Positions 18,187-27,842 of a stretch of DNA of 64,000 nucleotides are shown piece after piece. Both the position numbers and the translations under genes were made by a program. The stretch is from Atlantibacter sp. RC6. GTDB taxonomy: Bacteria; Pseudomonadota; Gammaproteobacteria; Enterobacterales; Enterobacteriaceae. The stretch covers positions 930,001-994,000 of the forward strand of contig NZ_JACHZE010000001.1 in assembly GCF_014193285.1 (NCBI RefSeq). The letters run 5' to 3'. The notes beneath the pieces are model-generated. The model was not told where the DNA came from, did not search any database, and saw only the letters and a program-made list of their open reading frames with translations. Positions within the stretch are counted from its first letter, which is position 1, and each line of letters starts with the position of its first letter.

Positions 18187-19407
18187 TTACGCCTTGTACT
18201 TGCGCATCACCAGCGTGGCGTTGGTGCCGCCGAAGCCGAAGCTGTTGGACATCACGGTAGTGAGTTCACGCTCGGTGGTTTCGGTGATGACGTTCAGCCC
18301 TTCCGCCTGCGGATCCAGATTCTCAATGTTGATGCTCGGGGCGATAAAGCCGTGTTCCAACATCAGCAGGGAGTAAATGGCTTCCTGCACGCCTGCCGCA
18401 CCCAGAGAGTGACCGGTCATGGCTTTGGTGGCGGACAGCGCCGGGGATTTATCGCCGAACACTTCGCGGATGGCGCCCAGTTCTTTCACATCGCCAACCG
18501 GCGTGGAAGTCCCGTGGGTGTTCAGGTAGTCGATCGGAGTGTCAACGCCGTGCATCGCCATCTGCATGCAACGCACTGCGCCTTCGCCAGACGGCGCCAC
18601 CATGTCTGCGCCATCAGAGGTCGCGCCGTAACCGACGATTTCCGCATAGATGCGCGCGCCACGCGCCAGCGCGTGTTCCAGCTCTTCGACCACCACCATA
18701 CCGCCGCCGCCTGCGATCACGAAACCGTCGCGGTCGGTGTCATAGGTACGGGACGCTTTGTCCGGGGTCTCGTTGTATTTGGTCGACAGCGCGCCCATGG
18801 CGTCGAACTCACAGGCCATTTCCCAGCACAGCTCTTCGCCGCCGCCAGCAAACACAATGTCCTGTTTGCCCAGTTGGATCTGCTCAACCGCGTTGCCGAT
18901 GCAGTGCGCGGAAGTGGCGCAGGCGGAGCTGATGGAGTAGTTCACGCCGTGGATTTTAAACGGGGTCGCCAGGCAGGCGGACACACCGGATGCCATAGAT
19001 TTGGTAACCACATACGGGCCGACCGCTTTCAGGCCGCGCGGGCTGCGCATTGCGTCGGCGCCGAACACCTGGTAACGCGGAGAGCCGCCGCCGGAACCGG
19101 CGATCAGACCCACGCGCGGGTTGTTCTGGTAGGCTTCGTCAGAAAGACCGGCATCCTGAATGGCCTGCTCCATCGAGAGGTATGCATAAATCGACGCATC
19201 GCTCATAAAGCGCACCACTTTGCGGTCAATCAGACCGGTGGTGTCCAGTTTTACGTTGCCCCACACGTGGCTACGCATACCAGAATCTTTCAGCTCTTGA
19301 GAGAAAGTAATACCTGAGCGCCCTTCACGAAGGGATGCCAGGACTTCCTGCTGGTTATTACCGATGCTGGATACGATACCCAGGCCAGTAATCACTGCAC
19401 GTTTCAT
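18187..19407 (-). CDS. fabB: Beta-ketoacyl-ACP synthase I
   Basis: Condensing enzyme that elongates acyl-ACP with malonyl-ACP and is essential for unsaturated fatty-acid synthesis. Length 406 aa. The catalytic Cys lies in [11 protein letters not shown], and the two active-site histidines in [11 protein letters not shown] and [10 protein letters not shown]. Upstream are a palindromic FabR-type site and a FadR-type site in the arrangement known for E. coli fabB, giving repression by FabR and activation by FadR. Confidence 0.98.
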   Translation of the reverse strand: MKRAVITGLGIVSSIGNNQQEVLASLREGRSGITFSQELKDSGMRSHVWGNVKLDTTGLIDRKVVRFMSDASIYAYLSMEQAIQDAGLSDEAYQNNPRVGLIAGSGGGSPRYQVFGADAMRSPRGLKAVGPYVVTKSMASGVSACLATPFKIHGVNYSISSACATSAHCIGNAVEQIQLGKQDIVFAGGGEELCWEMACEFDAMGALSTKYNETPDKASRTYDTDRDGFVIAGGGGMVVVEELEHALARGARIYAEIVGYGATSDGADMVAPSGEGAVRCMQMAMHGVDTPIDYLNTHGTSTPVGDVKELGAIREVFGDKSPALSATKAMTGHSLGAAGVQEAIYSLLMLEHGFIAPSINIENLDPQAEGLNVITETTERELTTVMSNSFGFGGTNATLVMRKYKA

Positions 19408-19455
19408 TTAATACCTCTGTCAGTAGCACGAATAATAAGAGTCGAGTGGCACAAT

Positions 19456-19473
19456 AGCGTACAGTTGTACGCC
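19456..19473. promoter_or_regulatory. FabR operator of fabB
   Basis: AGCGTACAGTTGTACGCC, a near-perfect palindrome that matches the FabR recognition sequence (AGCGTACA..TGTNCGCT), about 50 bp upstream of the fabB start codon. Confidence 0.75.
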
Positions 19474-19474
19474 G

Positions 19475-19490
19475 AACAAGTCCGATCAGA
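19475..19490. promoter_or_regulatory. FadR site of fabB
   Basis: AACAAGTCCGATCAGA resembles the FadR operator (AACTGGTCNGACCAGTT) and directly abuts the FabR palindrome, as in the E. coli fabB promoter, where FadR activates. Confidence 0.6.
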
Positions 19491-19566
19491 CGATTTGCCG
19501 GTAAATTTGCGCCGCCCGCCCCACATCGCTAAGATCGTGCCACTGCCTGTCAGACGAGTAACTTAC

Positions 19567-21582
19567 GTGAAACCTTCCACCATCAAACCTGCCACCCTTG
19601 ACTTCAATAATGAGGGTACACCTGTTTCCCGAGATTTTGACGACGTTTACTTTTCCAATGACAACGGTCTGGAAGAGACCCGCTACGTCTTTTTAGGTGG
19701 GAATCAGTTGCCGGCGCGCTTTGCGCAGCACCCGCGCACGCTGTTTACCGTGGCGGAAACCGGCTTCGGCACCGGGCTCAATTTTCTTACGCTCTGGCAG
19801 GCGTTTGACGCGTTTTGCACCAACCATCCCGACGCGACGCTGAACCGGCTGCACTTTGTCAGCTTCGAAAAATTCCCGCTTCAGGTGGAGGATTTAGCGC
19901 GCGCCCACGCCGCGTGGCCGCAACTGGCGCCCTGGGCGGAAAAACTGCATCGTCAGTGGCCGCCGCTGCTGCCGGGCTGCCAGCGCCTGCTGTTCGATAA
20001 CGGACGCGTGACGCTGGATTTGTGGCTGGGCGATGTCAATGACCTGATCCCCGAGTTAGATGACGCGCTCCAGGGCCAGGTAGACGCATGGTTTCTTGAC
20101 GGTTTCGCGCCGGCCAAAAACCCGGATATGTGGACGCCGCAGCTGTTTAACGCCATGGCGCGGCTGGCCTGGCCCGGCGCTACGCTTGCGACCTTTACTT
20201 CCGCCGGTTTTGTGCGCCGCGGGTTGCAGGACGCCGGGTTCACCATGCAGAAAAGCAAGGGCTTTGGCCGTAAGCGCGAAATGCTCACCGGCGTGCTGGA
20301 AAACGCCCTGCCCGCGCGTTCGCTGACGCCCTGGTATCAGCGTCAGGCCGCGCAAGGGGATGACGTGGCGATAGTCGGCGGCGGCGTCGCCAGCGTTTTA
20401 CTGGCGTTAGCCTTGCTGCGGCGCGGTAAGCAGGTGACGCTGTATTGCGAGGACGATGCCCCGGCGCAGGGCGCATCCGGCAACCGTCAGGGGGCGCTGT
20501 ACCCGCTAATCAGCCACAGCAATCCTGCGCTGACGCGCTTTTTCCCGGCGGCCTTTAGCTTCGCCCGTCGCCTGTATGACGCGCTGCCTGTTGCATTCGA
20601 TCATGACTGGTGCGGCGTCACACAGCTGGGTTGGGATGAAAAAAGCGCCGCGAAAATCGCAGAAATGCTGGCGCTGGATCTGCCGGAAAACGTAGCGCGC
20701 GGCGTGGATGCGCACGCGGTACTGGCCCGCAGCGGCGTTGAGACCGGTTGTGGGGGGATTGAATACCCGCTCGGCGGTTGGCTGTGCCCGGCGCAGCTCA
20801 CGGCGGGGGCGATGACTCTGGCCGAACAGCAGGGCTTAACGGTGCATTATCGCCGTGCCGTTAAGCAACTTCTGCATGATGAGCGCTGGCAGGTGATCTG
20901 CGCCGACGGGCAGCAGGCCGCGCATGACGCGGTGGTATTAGCCAACGGCAGCAAACTGAATCAGTTTGAGCAAACCGCGATGCAACCGGTATACGCGGTG
21001 GCGGGCCAGGTGAGCCATATCCCCACTTCGCCGCTGCTGTCAGCGCTGCGTCAGGTGCTGTGCTATGACGGCTACCTGACGCCAGTAAACCCGCAAAACC
21101 AGCATCACTGCATTGGCGCCAGCTATCATCGCGGGATGGAGAACGCGCAGTACAGCGAGGATGACCAGCAGCATAACCGCCAGCGGTTGATCGACTGTTT
21201 CCCGGATCACGCCTGGCCGCGCGAGGTGGATGTGAGTGCGGGCGAGGCGCGGGTCGGGGTGCGCTGCGCCACGCGCGATCATATGCCGATGGTGGGTAAC
21301 GTTGCCGATTACCCGGCCCTGCTGGAACAGTACGCGTTATTATCTCGCACCAGTGACATGCCGGAAAAGGTGCCTGCCGCGCCGGTGCATCCGAATCTGT
21401 TTATGCTGGGCGCGTTAGGCTCGCGCGGGCTGTGCAGCGCCCCGCTGGCGGCGGAAATCCTCGCCGCACAGATGTGCGATGAGCCGCTGCCCATGGACGG
21501 TTCGACGCTGGCGGCGCTTAATCCAAACCGGCTGTGGGTGCGAAAATTGCTGAAAGGAAAAGCGGTGAATTCCATTAAATAA
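19567..21582 (+). CDS. mnmC: Bifunctional tRNA mnm5s2U methyltransferase / FAD oxidoreductase
   Basis: Completes 5-methylaminomethyl-2-thiouridine at the wobble position of some tRNAs. The C-terminal FAD domain (from about residue 265, [16 protein letters not shown]) removes the carboxymethyl group, and the N-terminal SAM-dependent domain ([14 protein letters not shown]) methylates the product. I choose the GTG at 19567 ([14 protein letters not shown], 671 aa; E. coli is 668). The frame is open back to 19465, but that would overlap the fabB regulatory sites and adds non-conserved residues. The ribosome site before the GTG is weak. Divergent from fabB. Confidence 0.93.
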   Translation: MKPSTIKPATLDFNNEGTPVSRDFDDVYFSNDNGLEETRYVFLGGNQLPARFAQHPRTLFTVAETGFGTGLNFLTLWQAFDAFCTNHPDATLNRLHFVSFEKFPLQVEDLARAHAAWPQLAPWAEKLHRQWPPLLPGCQRLLFDNGRVTLDLWLGDVNDLIPELDDALQGQVDAWFLDGFAPAKNPDMWTPQLFNAMARLAWPGATLATFTSAGFVRRGLQDAGFTMQKSKGFGRKREMLTGVLENALPARSLTPWYQRQAAQGDDVAIVGGGVASVLLALALLRRGKQVTLYCEDDAPAQGASGNRQGALYPLISHSNPALTRFFPAAFSFARRLYDALPVAFDHDWCGVTQLGWDEKSAAKIAEMLALDLPENVARGVDAHAVLARSGVETGCGGIEYPLGGWLCPAQLTAGAMTLAEQQGLTVHYRRAVKQLLHDERWQVICADGQQAAHDAVVLANGSKLNQFEQTAMQPVYAVAGQVSHIPTSPLLSALRQVLCYDGYLTPVNPQNQHHCIGASYHRGMENAQYSEDDQQHNRQRLIDCFPDHAWPREVDVSAGEARVGVRCATRDHMPMVGNVADYPALLEQYALLSRTSDMPEKVPAAPVHPNLFMLGALGSRGLCSAPLAAEILAAQMCDEPLPMDGSTLAALNPNRLWVRKLLKGKAVNSIK

Positions 21583-21588
21583 AGGCAA

Positions 21589-21616
21589 CGGCGGATGCGG
21601 TTTAACGCATCCGCCG
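21589..21616. terminator. Hairpin between convergent mnmC and GTPase gene
   Basis: Perfect 11-bp inverted repeat CGGCGGATGCG / CGCATCCGCCG around TTTAAC-type loop, centred between two convergent stop codons. It looks REP-like and lacks a long T-run. Confidence 0.65.
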
Positions 21617-21620
21617 CTGT

Positions 21621-22637
21621 TTACGCAGTAGCCTGCGCGAACGCCGCGCGCAGCTCATCAATCGGCAGATAGCGCCCGATAATCACCAGCCGCGACCGGG
21701 GCGTTTCATCCTCACGCCAGGGTGAACCGTAATCAAAACCTACGACTTTATGCACGCCCTGGACAATCAGGCGTTGGGGGTTTCCGGCAATCGCCAGCAC
21801 CCCTTTATAGCGCAGCATGTCATTGCCGTAGCGCTCCACGCACTGCTCCATAAACGCTCCGGCCTTATGCAAATCCATCCAGCCCGCTTCAAACACATGC
21901 GCTTGAATAGCGTCATCCCAGGAGCGTTTGGTTTCTTTAAACGGCGTAAAGCGCGGCGCGGATTGATCGGCTGGGCGGATGGCGTGGAAGCCTTTGGTCA
22001 GGCTGTTGGCGTCGCTCAGTTCAAACGCGTTGATATCCAGCCACAGATCCGCCGGGCAGACGCCGTTTTCGATCTGGTAGATCTCGGCTTTGTTGTTGAT
22101 CTGGTGGATGCGCGCCAGCGCCTCGCTGTGCTGCTGTTCGTCACAGGTATCCGCTTTGGTCAGCAAAATGCGATCGGCAAAACCCAACTGCGAGGCGGCA
22201 ACCGGGTGCTCATCCAGTTGGCGGGAAATATGGTGGCAATCCGCCAGGGTAATCACCGCGTCCAGCCGTAGCGCCTCACGCAGCGCCTCTTCAACAAAAA
22301 AGGTCTGGATAATCGGCGCCGGGTCGGCAAGGCCGGTGGTTTCAACAATCAGCCGATCAAAGGTGAGTTCGCCGCGCTGGCGCTGGGCCAGCAGTTCAGT
22401 CAGCGCGGCGGTAAATTCACCGCGCACGCTGCAACAGACGCAGCCGTTGGACAGTTCGACCACGTTAACGTTATCGCCGCCGCGCAGCAGCGCGCCGTCA
22501 ATATTCACCGCGCCGAATTCGTTTTCCAGAATCGCCACCGACGCGTCGGCGTGGTGGGTGAGAAAATGGTTAATCAGAGTGGTTTTACCGGCCCCTAAAA
22601 ATCCGGTTAACAGGGTCACTGCGACAACATCGTTCAT
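21621..22637 (-). CDS. COG0523/CobW-family GTP-binding protein (YjiA-like)
   Basis: P-loop GTPase of 338 residues in the family of zinc and cobalamin metallochaperones (CobW, YjiA, ZigA). Walker A is GFLGAGKTT (12-20), and the hallmark metal-binding CVCC motif is at 66-69 (NGCVCCS). ENEFG, ETTGLADPAP and TKAD are the further GTPase motifs, and a CobW C-terminal domain ends the protein. It lies 9 bp after a ybdD-like gene and in the same operon as cstA. In E. coli the comparable order is btsT-yjiX-yjiA, so it is probably the YjiA counterpart. Substrate metal and client are unknown. Confidence 0.85.
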   Translation of the reverse strand: MNDVVAVTLLTGFLGAGKTTLINHFLTHHADASVAILENEFGAVNIDGALLRGGDNVNVVELSNGCVCCSVRGEFTAALTELLAQRQRGELTFDRLIVETTGLADPAPIIQTFFVEEALREALRLDAVITLADCHHISRQLDEHPVAASQLGFADRILLTKADTCDEQQHSEALARIHQINNKAEIYQIENGVCPADLWLDINAFELSDANSLTKGFHAIRPADQSAPRFTPFKETKRSWDDAIQAHVFEAGWMDLHKAGAFMEQCVERYGNDMLRYKGVLAIAGNPQRLIVQGVHKVVGFDYGSPWREDETPRSRLVIIGRYLPIDELRAAFAQATA

Positions 22638-22646
22638 CTCGTTTCC

Positions 22647-22844
22647 TTAACAGCAGCGGGCTCCGCCTTTCCCGCCGTAGCGCGCGTCCTGGCGTTCGCG
22701 GAAAAACTCTTCATAGGTCATCGGCGTTTGATCGGGATGATTAAGCCGGATGTGCTGAACATAGTTATCGTAATCCGGTACGCCGACCATTAATTTCGCC
22801 GCCTGGCCCAGATATTTACCGGCTTTGGCTAAGGTATCAAACAT
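22647..22844 (-). CDS. ybdD: YbdD/YjiX family small protein
   Basis: 65-residue protein ([14 protein letters not shown]...) ending in the family signature GGKGGARCC. It is nearly identical in wording and equal in length to E. coli YbdD, which is also encoded next to cstA. The family (DUF466) always accompanies CstA/BtsT peptide or pyruvate transporters; its role is unknown. The Cys-Cys end could bind a metal, which would fit the neighbouring CobW-type GTPase. An N-terminal extension of nine codons is open but not conserved. Confidence 0.9.
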   Translation of the reverse strand: MFDTLAKAGKYLGQAAKLMVGVPDYDNYVQHIRLNHPDQTPMTYEEFFRERQDARYGGKGGARCC

Positions 22845-22869
22845 ACCGTCTCCTCCTGTATTTAACGCC

Positions 22870-22899
22870 AAAAACTCCCCAGCCGTTAAGCCGGGGAGT
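22870..22899 (-). terminator. Attenuator-like hairpin between cstA and ybdD
   Basis: Minus strand ACTCCCC / GGGGAGT stem with extended pairing inside, followed by TTTTTGG, in the 80-bp gap between cstA and ybdD. It could lower expression of the two downstream genes relative to cstA. Confidence 0.7.
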
Positions 22900-22924
22900 C
22901 GATTACTTAACCCTCATTCAACCG

Positions 22925-25030
22925 TTAGTGGGCGCTTTTCGCCTGGGTCACGATATCCTGATAGTTTTCCGGCATCGGCTCGTAAGGCACCTCTTTCGCG
23001 GTGGGCTTATCGACTTTCAGCGCCGCCAACGCCGTCTTAATGGAGAACAGCGCAATCACGACTACGACCACCATAAAGAAGATAGTCAGGCCCGCATCCA
23101 GACGGTTGTTAAACACCAGGCGAGCCAGCTGTGCCTGAGTGTACTGCGCCGGGATGTTGCCGCTGTCGATCATCGTCTGGAATTTGTTAGCGATAGCCAG
23201 GAAGCCGACTTTGGCATCCGGGCTAAACGCTTTCTGCCAGCCCGCCGTCATGGTGCAAATCAGCAGCCATGCGGTAGGCACCAGCGCAACCCATGCGTAG
23301 CGTTGGCGTTTCATCTTGAACAGGACCACCGCGCAGAGCATCAGCGCCATCCCTGCCAGCATCTGGTTGGCAATACCAAACAGCGGCCACAGGGTATTGA
23401 TGCCGCCCAGCGGGTCAACCACGCCCTGATGCAGGAAGTAACCCCACGCCAGTACGCACAGCGCTGTCGCCAGGATATTGGCCGGCAGCGAGTCGGTACG
23501 CTTCAGGCCCGGGGAGATCACGCCCAGCAGATCCTGCAACATAAAGCGCGCGGCACGGGTACCGGCATCCACCGCCGTCAGGATAAACAGCGCTTCGAAC
23601 AGGATTGCGAAGTGGTACCAGAAGGAGACATCCATCAGGCCGCCCAGCGCGCCGTGCAGAATATACGCCATCCCCACCGCCAGGGTCGGCGCGCCGCCCG
23701 CACGGGAGATAATTGATTGCTCGCCCACTTCGTTAGCGATTTGCGTCAGGGTGTCCGGGGTGATCTGGAAGCCCCAACCGCTGACCACTTGCGCCGCAGA
23801 GGCCACCACGTCGGTGGTGCCCGCCGGAGCCAGCACCGCCATCGGGCTGTTCATGGCGAAGTACACGCCCGGGTCGATGACGCATGCCGCCACCAGCGCC
23901 ATGATCGCCACAAACGATTCCATCAGCATGCCGCCGTAGCCAATCAGGCAGGCCTGATTTTCGTTAGCCAGCATTTTCGGCGTGGTGCCGGAGGAGATCA
24001 ACGCGTGGAAACCTGACACCGCGCCACAGGCGATGGTGATAAACAGGAACGGGAACATGTCGCCGGACCAGACCGGACCGGTCCCGTCGATAAACTTAGT
24101 GATCGACGGCATGGTCAGGGTCGGACGCATAATCAGGATGCCGATAGCCAGCCCGACGATGGTGCCGATTTTCAGGAACGTCGACAGGTAGTCACGCGGC
24201 GCGAGCAGCAGCCATACCGGCAGTACCGCCGCCACAAAGCCGTAGCCTACCAGCATCCAGGTTAGCTGTACGCCGGTAAAGTCGAAGTACGGAGCCCAGG
24301 TCGGGCTTTCCGCCACCCAGCCGCCGGAAATAATCGCGAAAATCAGCAGCACCAGACCAATCACCGACACTTCGCCGATGCGCCCCGGGCGCAGATAGCG
24401 AATGTAGACGCCCATAAACAGCGCCAGCGGAATGGTAAAGGCCACGGTGTAGGTGCCCCACGGGCTGTGGGTCAGCGCTTTCACCACGATCATCGCCAGT
24501 ACCGCGAGGATAATCACCATGATCATGAAACAGGCGATCAGCGCGATCACCCCGGCAGTGTTGCCCATCTCCTCTTTCACCAGCTCACCAAGGGAACGAC
24601 CATCGCGGCGGGTAGAGACAAACAGCACCATAAAGTCCTGCACGGCACCGGCAATCACCACGCCAGCGAGGATCCACAGCATGCCCGGCAGATAGCCCAT
24701 TTGCGCAGCCAGCACCGGGCCGACCAGCGGACCTGCCCCGGCGATGGCCGCAAAGTGGTGGCCGAACAGCACTTTTTTATCGGTAGGCACATAGTCCAGA
24801 CCATCGTTATGACGCACCGCAGGCGTCATACGCGTTGAGTCAACGACCAGAACCCGTTTAGCAATAAACAGCCCGTAGAAACGGTAAGCGATCAGATAAA
24901 CACAGACTGCGGCAACCACAATCCACAGCGCGTTAATCTGCTCTCCCCGGTTCAGAGCGATGTATCCCAAAGCAAATGCGCCCACTACAGAGAGCACTGC
25001 CCAGAGGAGGTATTTCCCTGAGTTGTTCAT
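22925..25030 (-). CDS. cstA: Carbon starvation protein A (peptide/pyruvate transporter)
   Basis: Inner-membrane transporter of 701 residues, the E. coli CstA length, with roughly 16-18 membrane segments. CstA is induced by carbon starvation through cAMP-CRP and imports peptides and pyruvate. The sequence (MNNSGKYLLWAVLSVVGAFALGYIAL) follows E. coli CstA more closely than BtsT. I start at the second of two adjacent ATGs (25030) because it gives 701 residues; the first (25033) is also possible. It heads cstA-ybdD-GTPase. In E. coli cstA is beside the ent genes, so its place between mnmC and yfcL is unusual. Confidence 0.92.
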   Translation of the reverse strand: MNNSGKYLLWAVLSVVGAFALGYIALNRGEQINALWIVVAAVCVYLIAYRFYGLFIAKRVLVVDSTRMTPAVRHNDGLDYVPTDKKVLFGHHFAAIAGAGPLVGPVLAAQMGYLPGMLWILAGVVIAGAVQDFMVLFVSTRRDGRSLGELVKEEMGNTAGVIALIACFMIMVIILAVLAMIVVKALTHSPWGTYTVAFTIPLALFMGVYIRYLRPGRIGEVSVIGLVLLIFAIISGGWVAESPTWAPYFDFTGVQLTWMLVGYGFVAAVLPVWLLLAPRDYLSTFLKIGTIVGLAIGILIMRPTLTMPSITKFIDGTGPVWSGDMFPFLFITIACGAVSGFHALISSGTTPKMLANENQACLIGYGGMLMESFVAIMALVAACVIDPGVYFAMNSPMAVLAPAGTTDVVASAAQVVSGWGFQITPDTLTQIANEVGEQSIISRAGGAPTLAVGMAYILHGALGGLMDVSFWYHFAILFEALFILTAVDAGTRAARFMLQDLLGVISPGLKRTDSLPANILATALCVLAWGYFLHQGVVDPLGGINTLWPLFGIANQMLAGMALMLCAVVLFKMKRQRYAWVALVPTAWLLICTMTAGWQKAFSPDAKVGFLAIANKFQTMIDSGNIPAQYTQAQLARLVFNNRLDAGLTIFFMVVVVVIALFSIKTALAALKVDKPTAKEVPYEPMPENYQDIVTQAKSAH

Positions 25031-25158
25031 CATGTTTTCCATGTTATATGAGGTATGAGGAGCGACCAGAACATTACAATTTGTTTCTAGAACAATCCGC
25101 ACAATTTAACAACCTCACAACCCGGGAAAAGCCGCCCTGCGATCGCTCTTTGTTTCAG

Positions 25159-25178
25159 TTTGTTAACAAGATCACCTT
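25159..25178. promoter_or_regulatory. Candidate CRP site upstream of cstA
   Basis: TTTGTTAACAAGATCACCTT resembles the CRP consensus (TGTGA-N6-TCACA) with one good half (ATCAC) and one weaker half (TGTTA). It lies about 130 bp upstream of the cstA start. E. coli cstA is CRP-dependent. Confidence 0.4.
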
Positions 25179-25323
25179 AACAAGGCAAACCGGTTGCAAC
25201 CTTTCCGGCAGGGTCTCGGTGAAGTCACGCAAAGGGGTAGCGCAGCGCTAAGCAGATAAAAAGTCAGCAAAAGCAGGGAGAGCGACATGCCATCCCGGGA
25301 AAGGATGGCATCAAGGGAGCGGA

Positions 25324-25602
25324 TTAGTTGGCCTGGGCTTTCTCGAACAGCGATTGCCACATGCCGGACACCAGCGCCTGGTCGCGCGGGGTCAGTTCGC
25401 CTGCGCCAATGGCTTTTTGCAGGCTTTCCGTAACTTTGTGGTGCAGGGCTTCGGCAGAGTGATCGTCGCCCCCTTCCAGTTCCGCCACGGCAAGCGTCAG
25501 GTGCCCGCGCAGGTAGCCGCTGGCGAACAGCTCGTCATCACTGGCATGTTCAACCATGTCATCAATCAACGCCAGAATGCGTGCTTCGAATGCTGCGATC
25601 AT
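25324..25602 (-). CDS. yfcL: YfcL family protein
   Basis: Small cytoplasmic protein of 92 residues, acidic in the middle ([14 protein letters not shown]), last gene of the prmB-aroC-mepA-yfcA-epmC-yfcL block. It corresponds in sequence, length and place to E. coli YfcL, whose function is unknown. No catalytic motif is visible. The gap to epmC is 54 bp. Confidence 0.9.
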   Translation of the reverse strand: MIAAFEARILALIDDMVEHASDDELFASGYLRGHLTLAVAELEGGDDHSAEALHHKVTESLQKAIGAGELTPRDQALVSGMWQSLFEKAQAN

Positions 25603-25656
25603 CGTCTTTCCTCAATTACCCGTCATATCATGTGGTTCAACTACAAAAAGCATGGC

Positions 25657-26205
25657 TCAGGACAGGTCTTCTGGCCACGGAAAACGGTCCGCCGTCAGCG
25701 GCGGCGTCTGGTAATAGTCCTGAAGCGCGGCGATAAACCGGGCCGGACGCGCCGGGATGCCCTGCTCCAGCCACGTCATTACCTGGGCGTGAACCCGGCG
25801 CTGAAACGCAATGCGATCCGGTTCGAAGTCCCCTTCCAGGTTGTCGCAGCTGACGTTGAACGGGAAGCCCGCCGCTTCGCAAAACAGCCAGTCCAGCGCC
25901 TGAGGTTTGATCTCTACATCTTCAAACTGGCACTGGGTCTGGGCGTCACGCCCGTCCGGGCAATACCAGTAGCCAAAATCCACCTGCTCGCGGCGCGCTT
26001 TCCCGGCGATGCACCAGTGGGAAATTTCATGCAGCGCGCTGGCGTAAAAGCCGTGGGCAAACACAATCCGGTGATACGGGGCATCCGCGTCTGCCGGAAG
26101 ATAGATCGGTTCGTCGTCGCCTTTAATCAGACGGGTATTAAATTCGTTAAAAAAGCAGCTTTCGAAAATATCGACCAGTTGCTGATAATGGTGTGCAGTG
26201 CTCAT
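25657..26205 (-). CDS. epmC: Elongation factor P hydroxylase
   Basis: Hydroxylates the (beta)-lysyl-lysine of EF-P after EpmA and EpmB have modified it. 182 residues, as in E. coli (formerly YfcM). A likely iron-binding HEISH motif is at 59-63 (ALHEISHWCIAGKA). The start ATG overlaps the yfcA stop by one base (TAATG), which fixes the start; the open frame upstream is only the shadow of yfcA. Confidence 0.93.
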   Translation of the reverse strand: MSTAHHYQQLVDIFESCFFNEFNTRLIKGDDEPIYLPADADAPYHRIVFAHGFYASALHEISHWCIAGKARREQVDFGYWYCPDGRDAQTQCQFEDVEIKPQALDWLFCEAAGFPFNVSCDNLEGDFEPDRIAFQRRVHAQVMTWLEQGIPARPARFIAALQDYYQTPPLTADRFPWPEDLS

Positions 26206-27002
26206 TAATGTATCCCAAGCCACTGAAGGAGCGCCGCGCCATGGCTGTCGAACAGTAGTTTGGCGCTCATCACAGCGGAAACAATCACAATCATCGGACG
26301 GATAAGCTGCTGGCCTTTGCTGAGCACCAGACGTGAACCTAACCGCGCCCCTATAAACTGGCCGGCCATCATCAGAAACCCGGTGGCCCACACCACTTTT
26401 CCGCCAATGATAAACAGCAACAGCCCGCCAACGTTCGACGTGGCGTTGAGAACTTTGGCATGAGCGGTGGATTTCGCCAGATTAAACCCACATAGCGTGA
26501 CAAACGCCAACGCGTAAAACGAACCTGCGCCAGGGCCGAAGAAGCCGTCGTAAAAACCGACGCAGCCGCCCGCCACCAGGGCAAACGGCAGGCCATACAG
26601 GCGGCGTTGCCGATCCTCTTCACCCAGCTTAGGCATTAACAGAAAGTAAAGACCAATCCCGATCACCAGGATCGGCAGGATCTGGCGCAAAATGTCTGAC
26701 TTCACGAACTGCACCAGCAGCGCGCCGCTGGTGGAGCCGATAAAGGTCATCAGGATATTGAGCTTTTGATCCTTCAGGTTCACCACTTTACGGCGAATAA
26801 AATAGATCGAAGCGGAGAGCGAACCGCCGCAGGCCTGAAGTTTATTGGTGGCTAACGCCTGAGCGGGCGACATCCCCGTCGCCAGCAGCGCCGGGATAGT
26901 GAGCAATCCGCCCCCACCCGCCAGCGCATCGATAAACCCCGCGAGCATGGCGATGAAGAACAGACCCACCATCACCAGCGGGGAAAGCATAAACAGATCC
27001 AC
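26205..27002 (-). CDS. yfcA: TauE/SafE-family membrane protein YfcA
   Basis: Inner-membrane protein of 265 residues with about eight segments, of the TauE/SafE (COG0730) family of putative sulfur-compound or organic-anion exporters. Family features visible are the glycine-rich AGFIDALAGGGGLLTIPAL near residue 25 and the repeated half later (GFYDGFFGPGAGSF). Its substrate is unknown. It is coupled to epmC by a one-base overlap and lies 10 bp after mepA. Confidence 0.93.
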   Translation of the reverse strand: MDLFMLSPLVMVGLFFIAMLAGFIDALAGGGGLLTIPALLATGMSPAQALATNKLQACGGSLSASIYFIRRKVVNLKDQKLNILMTFIGSTSGALLVQFVKSDILRQILPILVIGIGLYFLLMPKLGEEDRQRRLYGLPFALVAGGCVGFYDGFFGPGAGSFYALAFVTLCGFNLAKSTAHAKVLNATSNVGGLLLFIIGGKVVWATGFLMMAGQFIGARLGSRLVLSKGQQLIRPMIVIVSAVMSAKLLFDSHGAALLQWLGIH

Positions 27003-27012
27003 GAATTAATCC

Positions 27013-27837
27013 TTAAAGTACGTGTTCATCCAGCAGAGCCTGACAGGAAGGCGGTGGTGGCGGAGGCGTTTTCTTCTCAGTTGATTGACTACCCGGTTTC
27101 GCCGGTTTGAACCAGCTTTGCAACTCTTCGCCACAGCCATCACCCGGCGGCGGCGGCGCTTGCTCGATACATTCAAGGCTATCCGCCGGGCAGCGCAGGC
27201 GGACATGCATATGGGCGCGATGGGCAAACCACGGACGCACTTTATTGAGCCAGTCGCGGTTGGTGCCCGCGTCCAGACACAGCTGCTGCTTGATCGCCGG
27301 GTTGACGAAAATGCGCGTCACTTCGTCATCCAGCGCCGCCAGCTTGATCATGTTATAGATCTGCGGGCTCCAGCGGCTCGCCACCACCGTTTTCCCGTTG
27401 GGCGCAACCAGATCCAGCGCCTGCGGGCGCAACAGTTGCGCAGCGGTCCAGCGGGTTTTCGGCAGTTGCAGGAAGATATCCACGTCCAGCCCGGTTTGAT
27501 GGCTGGCGTGTCCGGTGGCGAAGCGCCCGCCTGCGGCCATACCCATATCGCCCACCAGCACCGTTCCCATACCTAAGTCGTTCACCTGGGAACTAAAGCG
27601 CTGGATGAAATTCACCAGCTCCGGGTGGCCGAAATAGCGGCGCTGATCGGTACGCATCACCTGATAGTGATCGGAGGCCAGCGGCAGCGCCTGCGCCCCC
27701 ACGATGCAACCGTTAGAGAACGCGCCGATAGACTGCGGCGCGCCAGGGATCGGGTTAGGCACTTTCTGCCAGGGCGTGGCGGCCAGCGTGGCGCAACTCG
27801 CCAGCAGCGCCGCCAGGGCGATAAGGGAACGTTTCAT
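27013..27837 (-). CDS. mepA: Penicillin-insensitive murein DD-endopeptidase
   Basis: Periplasmic LAS-type zinc peptidase that cuts D-Ala-mDAP cross-links in peptidoglycan. 274 residues from [15 protein letters not shown] with a signal peptide ending near ATLAA. The zinc ligands are visible at the E. coli positions: His113, Asp120 ([14 protein letters not shown]) and His211 (HRAHMHVRL). The C-terminal tail is proline-rich. It is encoded 5 bp after aroC, and I prefer the second in-frame ATG because it gives the family length. Confidence 0.95.
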   Translation of the reverse strand: MKRSLIALAALLASCATLAATPWQKVPNPIPGAPQSIGAFSNGCIVGAQALPLASDHYQVMRTDQRRYFGHPELVNFIQRFSSQVNDLGMGTVLVGDMGMAAGGRFATGHASHQTGLDVDIFLQLPKTRWTAAQLLRPQALDLVAPNGKTVVASRWSPQIYNMIKLAALDDEVTRIFVNPAIKQQLCLDAGTNRDWLNKVRPWFAHRAHMHVRLRCPADSLECIEQAPPPPGDGCGEELQSWFKPAKPGSQSTEKKTPPPPPPSCQALLDEHVL

Positions 27838-27842
27838 ACTGT

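Noticed and set aside
18352-19317. Open frame of 321 codons on the plus strand
   Set aside because: Antisense to fabB, which is clearly real; no recognisable domains and no ribosome site.
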